Part shown: positions 1-7,070 of the stretch, piece after piece | How the letters are laid out: every line of letters begins with the position of its first letter | Numbering within the stretch: the stretch's first letter is position 1 | DNA from: an uncultured Pseudomonadota bacterium | GTDB taxonomy: Bacteria > Pseudomonadota > Gammaproteobacteria > Burkholderiales > Burkholderiaceae_C | Length of the DNA stretch: 64,000 nt | Direction of reading: 5' to 3' | Assembly (NCBI GenBank): GCA_945952465.1 | Contig: CAMFIB010000007.1 | Span: forward strand, 51,653-115,652 | Program-made: the position numbers and the translations under genes | Notes under the pieces: generated by a model | Told to the model about the DNA's origin: nothing | Seen by the model: only the letters and a program-made list of their open reading frames with translations | The model's database searches: none

Positions 1-751
1 GCCACAGCAGCATGCGGGTGCGCACCGGCTTGAGCACGATGGCGGCGAGCTGGCCGTGCTCCAGCGCGGCGGCCAGCGGCATGCCGATCTGCTCCATCTG
101 CAGCGGGTTGTTGCCCACGAACAGCGTGGGGGTGCGGATGGTGCGCGGCTGGCCGCCGCTGTCCATGGTGAGGCGCAGTTGGCGGTGCTGGCGCAGCAGC
201 GTGGCCACCCCGGCGACGAGCGCGACGAAGCGGTTGCGGCCGAACTGCTGCTTGTAGCCTTCGCGGTCTTCCAGCAACTGCGGGTACAGGCCCAGGCTGG
301 CGTTGACGATGAAGGGCCGGCCGTTGACCAGCCCCACCTGCACCGGCCACGCGGTGCCGCCGAGCAGGTGGCGCATCGCGCCCTCGTTGTCGAGCGGAAT
401 GTCGTGGGCGCGGCCGAAGTAGTTGAAGGTGCCCTGCGGCAGCACGCCGAAGGGGCAGCCGGAGCCCAGCACGGCGGCGGCCACCGCGTTGAGCGTGCCG
501 TCTCCGCCAGCCGCCACCACCACGCCGCCGGCCGCCCTGGCGTCTTTCACCGCGTCGGCCGCGACCTCGGGCACCGGCCGGCTGCCGTCCAGGGTGCGCA
601 GGTGCCAGCGCCGCCCGGTCGGCCCGATCACGGCCTCCAGCGACGCGGTGAAGGCCTCGGCCTTCTGGCTGCCGGAGCCGCTGTTGAAGACGATGAAGAG
701 CGGCGCGTCGGGCGCGACGGCCATCGGGGCGTGGTCGGTGGGTGCGGGCAT
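1..751 (-). CDS. Diacylglycerol kinase-family lipid kinase, partial (3' end off window)
   Basis: Reading the minus strand from the ATG at 751 gives an open frame running off the left edge, so the C-terminus is missing. The N-terminal half carries the diacylglycerol kinase catalytic-domain signature: a nucleotide-binding FNSGSGS stretch near residue 20, the GGDGTLNAV block, then GTFNYFGRAHDIP, which matches the GT-N-FAR-L-IP pattern of YegS/DgkB-like lipid kinases. Such cytosolic or membrane-associated enzymes phosphorylate diacylglycerol or related lipids using ATP. The neighbouring WS/DGAT gene on the same strand competes for diacylglycerol, so a role in lipid balance is plausible but is inference. 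The exact lipid substrate cannot be told. Confidence 0.85.
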   Translation of the reverse strand, partial: MPAPTDHAPMAVAPDAPLFIVFNSGSGSQKAEAFTASLEAVIGPTGRRWHLRTLDGSRPVPEVAADAVKDARAAGGVVVAAGGDGTLNAVAAAVLGSGCPFGVLPQGTFNYFGRAHDIPLDNEGAMRHLLGGTAWPVQVGLVNGRPFIVNASLGLYPQLLEDREGYKQQFGRNRFVALVAGVATLLRQHRQLRLTMDSGGQPRTIRTPTLFVGNNPLQMEQIGMPLAAALEHGQLAAIVLKPVRTRMLLW

Positions 752-831
752 GGCGGCGCTAGCTTAGCGGGCTTTGGCAAGGCCCCGCCGCCCAGGGGAT
801 GTCTGCGCCGGATTTGATGAATGAAATGTGC

Positions 832-886
832 CGCAAGCCAGCGTGGAATGGCGCTGTGTAGCTATTCAAACCATAGCGCCGGGTGG
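832..886 (+). repeat. Dispersed 3'-end repeat, copy A
   Basis: Between the WS/DGAT stop codon and the kinase start lies a degenerate copy of a repeat found five times in this window. It shares AAGCCAGCG, GGAATGGCGCT and TAGCTATT with the reverse complement of copy D at 22826. Its orientation matches copies B and E. It lies just past the 3' end of the minus-strand WS/DGAT gene. Confidence 0.6.
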
Positions 887-896
887 CCTGTCCAGA

Positions 897-2516
897 TCAA
901 ACCCTGGCGGCGCGCCGCGCGGGCTTGCGTGGCGTGGCGGTCGGCTTCGTTGCCGTGGGTGCCTTCCTAGGCGCCGCCTTCTTTGCGGGCGCCTTGCGCG
1001 CGGCACGCTTCTTTGCCGGCGTGCCGGTGGCCTGGGCCTTGGCGGCGGCCGCGTCGGTCTCGGCATCGACCGCGTTGGCGACCGGCGTGAGCTTCAGCAG
1101 CTCCTCGTGCGCGAGCTGGATGTGGCGGGCCAGCTCGGGCAGGTCGGGCAGCGCCTTGCGGCAGGCGGTCAGGCCGAAATCGAGCGAGCCGTGGTAGCTC
1201 TGCACCGTGATGTTGAGCGCCATGCTGTGCACCGCGATCGACACCGGGTAGTAGGTCAGCAATTTGGCACCGGCAAAGTACAGCGGGAACTTGGGGCCGG
1301 GCACGTTGGAGATGGCGACGTTGGCCAGCGGCGGCAGCGTGTTGGCGAGCCGCGAGCGGCCGAACAGCGAGGCCAGCCCGCTGATGAGCCAGGGCGCGCC
1401 GAGCGACGGGAAATCGGTGGGCAGCACCGACTTCACGCTGCCGGTGAGCGCCTTCGAGCGGGTGGACGCGCGCCTGATCGCCTGCAGCCGCGCCAGCGGG
1501 TCGGCCACAGTGCTGGCCAGCCCGATGCGCATCATCGACACCTGGTTGTTCAGCTCGGTGTTGCCGGCTTCGCGCAGGCTCACCGGCACCGCCGCCAGCA
1601 GTTGCTCGGCGGGCTGGCAGCCGCGGTCTTCGAGGTAGTGGCGCAGCGCGCCCGAGCAGATGCCCATCACCACGTCGTTCAGCGTCACGCCGTTGCCCTT
1701 GGCGATGGCCTTGATCTCGGCCAGCGGAATGGAGAGGCCGGCGAACAGCCGCTGGTTGGTCACCGCCACGTTGATCGGCGTCTTCGGGCCGAACCAGGCG
1801 TGGCCCGGGTCGCCCGGCTGCGCCTTGCCGGCCTTGCGCGCGGCGATGGACGCCGGCCGCACCAGGTTGACGGCGGTGCCGGCCACGGCGGGCAGCGCCT
1901 TCACCATTTTGGCTATCTGCACCGCAGTGGAGGTGAGGCCCACGCGCGTGAGCTGGCCCAGGGTGGGCGGCTCGGCCGGCTCGCGTTCCGGCGCCGGTTT
2001 GACCTCGCGCGGCTCGGCGCTCACGTCCAGGATGGCGCTGGCCAGCGCGATGCCGCCGGCGCCGTCGAGCGCGGCGTGGTGCACCTTGGAATAGAAGGCC
2101 ACATGGCGGGTGCCGGCGGGCGCGTCGGCCGGCGTCTGCAGGCCTTCGATGATGTAGAACTCCCACAGCGGGCGGCTGCGGTCGAGCAGGCTGGAATGCA
2201 GGCGGCCCACCAGCCGGTCGAGCTGGGCGCGGCTGCCCGGCTTGGGCAGCACCACCGAGCGCAGGTGGTAGTCGAGGTCGAGCGCGTCGTCGTCCACCCA
2301 CACCGGGTTGGCCAGCTCGAACGGCATGTGGGCCAGCTTGCGCTGGAACACGCTGGCCAGGTGCAGGCGCTGCTTCAGGTGGTGCTTGACGTCTTCCACG
2401 AAATCGCCGCTGTGGCCGGGCGGCAGCTCGCAGATGTTGAGCCCGCCGACGTGCATCGGCTGCTCGGGCGTCTCGAGGTACAGAAAGGCGGCGTCGAGCC
2501 CGCTGAGCTGGTCCAT
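897..2516 (-). CDS. WS/DGAT wax ester synthase/diacylglycerol O-acyltransferase with basic C-terminal tail
   Basis: This 539-residue bifunctional acyltransferase would join acyl-CoA to a fatty alcohol (wax ester) or diacylglycerol (triacylglycerol). It starts with MDQLSGLDAAF, a typical family N-terminus; an upstream in-frame start would add 16 unrelated residues. The catalytic motif HHAALDG is at residues 146-152, with the conserved LNDVV block near the middle and SNVPGP further on. The last 40 residues are an Ala/Pro/Lys/Arg repeat (about 15 basic, no acidic) resembling histone H1 or PhaF tails, which is not typical of this family. The core block KAPAKKAAPRK nearly matches one in the phasin at 30523-31029. 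A second WS/DGAT lies at 22899. Confidence 0.93.
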   Translation of the reverse strand: MDQLSGLDAAFLYLETPEQPMHVGGLNICELPPGHSGDFVEDVKHHLKQRLHLASVFQRKLAHMPFELANPVWVDDDALDLDYHLRSVVLPKPGSRAQLDRLVGRLHSSLLDRSRPLWEFYIIEGLQTPADAPAGTRHVAFYSKVHHAALDGAGGIALASAILDVSAEPREVKPAPEREPAEPPTLGQLTRVGLTSTAVQIAKMVKALPAVAGTAVNLVRPASIAARKAGKAQPGDPGHAWFGPKTPINVAVTNQRLFAGLSIPLAEIKAIAKGNGVTLNDVVMGICSGALRHYLEDRGCQPAEQLLAAVPVSLREAGNTELNNQVSMMRIGLASTVADPLARLQAIRRASTRSKALTGSVKSVLPTDFPSLGAPWLISGLASLFGRSRLANTLPPLANVAISNVPGPKFPLYFAGAKLLTYYPVSIAVHSMALNITVQSYHGSLDFGLTACRKALPDLPELARHIQLAHEELLKLTPVANAVDAETDAAAAKAQATGTPAKKRAARKAPAKKAAPRKAPTATKPTATPRKPARRAARV

Positions 2517-2609
2517 GGTGTTGTCTCCCCTGTCGTGGTGGGCCGCATCATGCGGCCGCCGCACCGCTGCGGGCTGGCACCCAGGCGTCAGTTCCCTAGG
2601 CGCTGGCGT

Positions 2610-3992
2610 CTAGGCCACCGGCTCGCGCATCGTCACGAACTCCTCGGCCGCGGTGGGGTGGATGCCGATGGTGCTGTCGAACACCGCCTTGGTGGCGCCG
2701 GCCCGCAGCGCCACCGCGAAACCCTGCACGATCTCGCCGGCCTCGGCGCCCACCATGTGCAGGCCCACCACGCGGTCGCTCGCCGCATCGACCACCAGCT
2801 TCATCAGCGTGCGCTCCCCGCTGCCCGACAGCGTGTGCTTCAGCGCCTTGAAGTCGGCACGGAAGACGGTGATCTGGCCGAATTTTTCGCGCGCCTGCTC
2901 TTCGGTGAACCCGACGGTGCCGATGTTGGGGTGCGTGAACACCGCAGTAGGAATGAACGCGTAGTCCATCTCGCGGCGCGGTTTGCCGGCGCGCGGGCCG
3001 AACAGGTGGTCCACCAGCACCATGCCCTCGGCCAGCGCCACCGGCGTGAGCTGCACACGGGCCGTCACGTCGCCGATCGCGTGGATGGACGGCACCGAGC
3101 TGCGGTAGTCGGCGTTGACGGCGATGCCGCCGCCGTCGCCCAGCGCCACGCCCAGCGCTTCCAGCCCCAGGCCCTGCGTGTGCGGCACCCGGCCGGTGGC
3201 GTACAGCACCGTGTCGGCCGGCAAGACCTCGCCATTGGCGAGCGTGACCGCGAGCGCGCCGCCCGCCCGCGCGACAGACGCCACCTGCGCGCCCAGCCGC
3301 ACATCGACACCGGCCTTGCGCATCTCGGCCGCGATGAAGCGGCGCACGTCGCCGTCGAAGCCGGTCAGCAACTGTTCGCCGCGGTGCAACTGCGTGACCT
3401 GCGCGCCCAGCCCGTTGAAGATGGACGCGAACTCGCTGGCGATGTAGCCGCCGCCCACCACCACCAGCCGTTGCGGGAATTCCGGCAGGTCGAACATCTC
3501 GTTGGACGTGACGACCAGCTCGCGGCCCGGGATGTCGGGCACCCGGGGCGTGCCGCCGGTGGCCACCAGCACATGTTTGGCGCGCAGCGTGCGGCCGTTC
3601 ACCGTGGCCTCGTGCGGGCCGGTCAGCGTGGCATGGCCGCGCACCAGTTCCACGCCGGCGCCGGCCAGCAGGTTGCCGTAAATGCCGTTGAGCCGGGTGA
3701 TTTCCAGCGCGCGGTTGGTCTTGAGCGTGGCCCAGTCGAAGCGCGGCGTGCCGGCGAGCTGCCAGCCGAAGCCGCGGCTCTGCTCAAAGGCGTCGGCGAA
3801 TTCGGCGGCGTAGCTGTAGAGCTTCTTGGGCACGCAGCCCACGTTCACGCAGGTGCCGCCCAGCGGGCCGGACTCCACCACCGCGACCCGGGCGCCGCGC
3901 TGGCCGGCCATGCGGGCGGCGCGCACGCCGCCGCTGCCCGCGCCGATGACGAGCAGGTCGAATTCAAAGGCGGGATCGGGCGTGAAAGACAT
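2610..3992 (-). CDS. gor: Glutathione-disulfide reductase
   Basis: This 460-residue cytosolic flavoprotein would reduce glutathione disulfide with NADPH. The FAD-binding GAGSGG motif is at residues 18-22, the redox pair is in [13 protein letters not shown] (Cys48 and Cys53), an NAD(P)-binding [13 protein letters not shown] lies mid-protein, and the C-terminal dimerisation domain contains [11 protein letters not shown] with the catalytic His. Length is normal. The start is set at the ATG giving [11 protein letters not shown]; the frame is open another 99 codons upstream, but that stretch is unlike the family and runs across the opposite-strand FKBP gene. A glutathione S-transferase gene lies about 7 kb away. 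Confidence 0.95.
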   Translation of the reverse strand: MSFTPDPAFEFDLLVIGAGSGGVRAARMAGQRGARVAVVESGPLGGTCVNVGCVPKKLYSYAAEFADAFEQSRGFGWQLAGTPRFDWATLKTNRALEITRLNGIYGNLLAGAGVELVRGHATLTGPHEATVNGRTLRAKHVLVATGGTPRVPDIPGRELVVTSNEMFDLPEFPQRLVVVGGGYIASEFASIFNGLGAQVTQLHRGEQLLTGFDGDVRRFIAAEMRKAGVDVRLGAQVASVARAGGALAVTLANGEVLPADTVLYATGRVPHTQGLGLEALGVALGDGGGIAVNADYRSSVPSIHAIGDVTARVQLTPVALAEGMVLVDHLFGPRAGKPRREMDYAFIPTAVFTHPNIGTVGFTEEQAREKFGQITVFRADFKALKHTLSGSGERTLMKLVVDAASDRVVGLHMVGAEAGEIVQGFAVALRAGATKAVFDSTIGIHPTAAEEFVTMREPVA

Positions 3993-4094
3993 GTGAGAAC
4001 AGCGGGGCGGTTGGCAGGGTTCGCCAGCATGCCCGCACTCGCAACGCCCTGCAAGCGCAGGCCCATAATCGGCGATTCGTTTTTCACACCGATT

Positions 4095-4099
4095 GGAGA
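4095..4099 (+). promoter_or_regulatory. Ribosome-binding site deciding the TTG start of the FKBP gene
   Basis: GGAGA sits 5 nt before TTG at 4105. A TTG at 4093 is also in frame, but it overlaps this site and would lack a Shine-Dalgarno sequence, so 4105 is preferred. Confidence 0.6.
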
Positions 4100-4104
4100 T
4101 ACCC

Positions 4105-4557
4105 TTGCGCACCTTGGCCGCCCTCGCGCTCAGCGCCGCCTGCCTCGCACCCGTTCTTTCGTCCCACGCCGCCGACAACGCCGCGGCCGCTGCCGCCGCC
4201 AAGGAGCCGGGCGCCAGCGTCAGCCCCAGCGGCCTGGTTTTCCGTTCCCTGAAAGACGGCACCGGCGAAAGCCCCAAGGCCACCGACAAGGTGCGCGTGC
4301 ACTACCGCGGCACCTTCCCCGACGGCAAGGAGTTCGACAGCTCCTATTCGCGCAACGCCCCGATCGACTTTCCGCTGATGGGCGTCATTCCGTGTTGGAC
4401 GGAAGGCGTGCAGAAGATGAAGGTTGGCGGCAAGGCCAAGCTCACCTGCCCGCCCGACATCGCCTACGGCTCGCGCGGCGCCGGCGGCGTCATTCCGCCG
4501 GGCGCCACGCTGCAGTTCGAAGTGGAACTGCTGGCGATCAACCCGCAGCGCCAGTAA
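4105..4557 (+). CDS. FKBP-type peptidyl-prolyl cis-trans isomerase, secreted
   Basis: This roughly 150-residue protein has a Sec-type signal peptide ([21 protein letters not shown]) followed by an Ala-rich linker and one FKBP domain. The domain shows [19 protein letters not shown], the [14 protein letters not shown] helix and [18 protein letters not shown], the canonical active-site elements. It would assist folding of periplasmic proteins by isomerising prolyl bonds. The start is TTG, chosen from the GGAGA site just upstream. It is divergent from gor and converges with the patatin gene, with six bases between the two stop codons. A Cys pair (WTEG side and TCPPD side) may form a disulfide. 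Confidence 0.93.
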   Translation: MRTLAALALSAACLAPVLSSHAADNAAAAAAAKEPGASVSPSGLVFRSLKDGTGESPKATDKVRVHYRGTFPDGKEFDSSYSRNAPIDFPLMGVIPCWTEGVQKMKVGGKAKLTCPPDIAYGSRGAGGVIPPGATLQFEVELLAINPQRQ

Positions 4558-4563
4558 GCGCCG

Positions 4564-5769
4564 TCAGCCGCGGCCGGCGTCCTGGTAGACGACGACCGCC
4601 TCCATCGGGTCGACCGGCGCCGTCCACGGCGCGGCGGCCAGCATCTTCCGCGTGTCGGCGTAGCCCGCCTGGCGCCGCGCGCGGATGCCGCTCACCGAAA
4701 AGTCGATGTCCTTGCTCATGTCCTCGCCGTCCAGGCGGGGCGCGAGCAGGCGCACCACCTGCATCGTGGTGCTGCAGCCCTGGTCGACGAGTTGCTGCAC
4801 CAGCGGGTCGCTGAGCTGGTGGTCGGGCAGCGCCTTGTGCAGTTCGCGGATCACGCGGCGCAGCCGGTGCAGCTGCTGCTGCCGCGCGATGTGGCTCTCG
4901 TCGCGGCTGGCGTACTGGATGTCTTTCTGCCGCGCCAGCACCTGCGCGATGGTGCCGGGCTCGGGCCCCTGCTGCTGCCACACGTTCACCGAGAAGATCA
5001 GCGAACTCTTGCGCGAGGGGTCGTCGAACACCGCCTCGATCGGGGTGTTGGAGTACAGCCCGCCGTCCCAGTAGGGCTCGCCGCCTATGCGCACCGCCGG
5101 AAAGGCCGGCGGCAGCGCGCCCGAGGCCATGATGTGCGCCACCTCCAGCGTCTGCGCGGTGCTGTCGAAGTAGCGGATGGTGCCGCTGCAGGCGTTCACC
5201 GCGCCCACCGTGAGCCGGGTCTGGCAGTGGTGCAGCCAGTCGAAATCGACCAGCTCCAGCAGCGTCTCGTGCAGCGGCGTGGTGGTGTAGTACGAGGCCT
5301 GCTCCACGCCCACCGTGGCAAGGGGGCCTTGCAGCGCGGCGGGGTTGGGCGCGAAGAAGCCGGGAATGCCGCCGGCCACCGCGTTCACGCCGGCCAGCCA
5401 GTTCTCCAGGCCCGGCCAGGCCAGCGGCACCAGCGCCGGCGAGCGCTGCTCCACCATGTCCCAGAAGGCGTCGAGCTTCGCCATGCGCGCCTCGGGCCTG
5501 TTGCCCACGATGAGCGCCGCGTTGATCGCGCCGATCGAGGTGCCGATCACCCAGTCGGGCTCCAGGCCCGCCTCGTGCAGCGCCTCGTACACGCCCACCT
5601 GGTAGGCACCCAGCGCGCCGCCGCCCTGCAGCACCAGCACCGTCTGCTTGGGCTGCGGCGGCGGCTGCGGTGACGAGGGCACCTTCTGCGACAGCGGCAC
5701 CGCGCCGGCGGGTGTCACGGATGGTTTCGATTGCGTGCGGGTCTTGCGTGTGGGGGGTCGCGTGGCCAT
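4564..5769 (-). CDS. Patatin-like phospholipase (DUF3734-type)
   Basis: This 401-residue predicted lipid acyl hydrolase has all patatin elements: the glycine-rich oxyanion loop in LQGGGALGAYQ, the nucleophile elbow GTSIG and the catalytic Asp in DGGLYSN. The C-terminal third, with DPSRKSSLIFSVNVW and a basic helix-rich end, resembles the DUF3734 extension seen in bacterial patatins of this size. No signal peptide is evident; the N-terminus is a Pro/Gln/Lys-rich linker. In polyhydroxyalkanoate and lipid-storing bacteria, related proteins act in lipid or granule turnover; that role here is inferred from the neighbouring lipid genes only. Confidence 0.9.
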   Translation of the reverse strand: MATRPPTRKTRTQSKPSVTPAGAVPLSQKVPSSPQPPPQPKQTVLVLQGGGALGAYQVGVYEALHEAGLEPDWVIGTSIGAINAALIVGNRPEARMAKLDAFWDMVEQRSPALVPLAWPGLENWLAGVNAVAGGIPGFFAPNPAALQGPLATVGVEQASYYTTTPLHETLLELVDFDWLHHCQTRLTVGAVNACSGTIRYFDSTAQTLEVAHIMASGALPPAFPAVRIGGEPYWDGGLYSNTPIEAVFDDPSRKSSLIFSVNVWQQQGPEPGTIAQVLARQKDIQYASRDESHIARQQQLHRLRRVIRELHKALPDHQLSDPLVQQLVDQGCSTTMQVVRLLAPRLDGEDMSKDIDFSVSGIRARRQAGYADTRKMLAAAPWTAPVDPMEAVVVYQDAGRG

Positions 5770-6006
5770 GGCCCGATCTTCGCGCCAAAACCATCGGCCT
5801 GGCCGGTTGGTGTCTTTTCACGTGTTTGCCGGCGTTTTGTGAGGGCCACCGGCACCAGCAAGGTGCATGCCCGGCGGAGTGGCGCTTGGTTGTCTTTGTA
5901 ACGGCTTGCCCGCCTACAGCCCGCGCCTGAGCCCCGGCGTAGCCTACAGGGGTGGACTTCGGTCCCGCCCCTCACAACGACAGACAACACAGAAAGAGCT
6001 TTTCCC

Positions 6007-7020
6007 TTGGTCCGACTCGAGCTATCCCTGCAACTCGAATACGACATCGGCGCCGGTGGCTGCGATTTCGTCTTCAACATCCATGCCGCCCGCACCGCGC
6101 AGCAGCGCGTCGTCGACGAGAGGCTGCGCATCTCGCAGCCTCTGCGCCCCGACGTGCACACCGACCCCGCCACGCTGGCCCGCGTGATGCGCCTGAGCGC
6201 CGACGCCGGCCCGCTGAAGGTGAACTACGGCGCCACCGTCGAACTCGACCACCACGTCGCGCGGCCCGAATCGCTGCGCGAGGCCTGCGTGGCCGAGCTG
6301 CCCGGCGAAGTGCTGCCCTACCTGTACCCCAGCCGCTACTGCCAGTCCGACCGGCTGCACCGCTTCGCCTGCGAAACCTTCGGGTCACTGCCGCCCGGCT
6401 ACGGCCGCGTGCAGGCCATCCGCGACTGGGTGCAGAACCACGTCCGCTTCCAGTCCGGCAGCTCGGACGCGCACACCGCCGCGATCGACACGCTGGTGGA
6501 ACGCGCCGGCGTCTGCCGCGACTTCGCGCACCTCATGATCGCGCTGTGCCGCGCCGTCAACATCCCGGCGCGCTTCACCACCGGCATCGATTACGGCGCC
6601 GACGAAGCGCTCGGCCCGACCGACTTCCACGCCTACGTGGAGGCCTTCGTGGGCGACCGCTGGTACCTGTTCGACCCTTCCGGCACCGCCATTCCCATGG
6701 GTTTCGTGCGCTTCGCCACCGGCCGCGACGCCGCCGACGTGGCCTTCGCCACCATCTTCGGCAGCTGCTGGGCCTCGGCGCCCAAGGTGGCCATCCAGGC
6801 GGTGCCCAACGCCGACGGCAAGCTCGTCGTGCCGCGCCATGTGCGCCATGCGCTGTCCACCGACGGCGAAGGCCGGCCCGCCATCGGCATGCTGCCGCAA
6901 CTGGCCACCGGCGCGCGCGGCCGCACGCCGGCCCGCCCCATCGCCATTCCGGTCGCGGCCGGTATTTTGGCAAGGAAATCGGGCGACAGTCAGCGCCGCA
7001 GCTCGACTTTCAGCTATTGA
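6007..7020 (+). CDS. Transglutaminase-like cysteine peptidase-fold protein
   Basis: This 337-residue protein has an N-terminal beta-rich domain (about residues 1-120) and a transglutaminase-like core with a visible catalytic triad: Cys170 in GVCRDFAH, His209 in FHAYVEAF and Asp223 in LFDPSG. Bacterial members are probably proteases or amide hydrolases, often near peptide-ligase or proteasome-like genes, but no such partner is seen here. The start is TTG, preceded by an AAAGAG purine run. About the last 18 residues are encoded by dispersed repeat copy B, so the natural C-terminus appears to have been replaced. A bidirectional terminator follows. Confidence 0.88.
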   Translation: MVRLELSLQLEYDIGAGGCDFVFNIHAARTAQQRVVDERLRISQPLRPDVHTDPATLARVMRLSADAGPLKVNYGATVELDHHVARPESLREACVAELPGEVLPYLYPSRYCQSDRLHRFACETFGSLPPGYGRVQAIRDWVQNHVRFQSGSSDAHTAAIDTLVERAGVCRDFAHLMIALCRAVNIPARFTTGIDYGADEALGPTDFHAYVEAFVGDRWYLFDPSGTAIPMGFVRFATGRDAADVAFATIFGSCWASAPKVAIQAVPNADGKLVVPRHVRHALSTDGEGRPAIGMLPQLATGARGRTPARPIAIPVAAGILARKSGDSQRRSSTFSY

Positions 7021-7035
7021 TTTTGTAGCTTCAGG
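6963..7035 (+). repeat. Dispersed 3'-end repeat, copy B (partly coding)
   Basis: About 73 bp alignable with copy E: both have an AT-rich lead, then AGTCAGCGCC, then CTTTCAGCTA, then a GCTTCAGG end. The inner AGCTA and TAGCT arms can form a short hairpin. Its first part is the end of the transglutaminase-like gene, including its stop codon. Confidence 0.75.
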
Positions 7036-7040
7036 CGGCA

Positions 7041-7070
7041 AAAAAAGCGGCCCCTAGGGGCCGCTTTTTT
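7041..7070. terminator. Bidirectional rho-independent terminator
   Basis: A perfect palindrome: AAAAAA, GCGGCCCC, TA, GGGGCCGC, TTTTTT. It lies between two converging genes and supplies a GC stem with a T tract on both strands. Its T tract touches the stop codon of the minus-strand FecR-domain gene. Confidence 0.95.

Noticed and set aside
828..4814. Plus-strand open frame of 1328 codons
   Set aside because: It is the antisense of the WS/DGAT and gor genes and runs out of frame through the FKBP gene. Its composition is Arg/Gly/His-rich with no domain, as expected from a GC-rich shadow.
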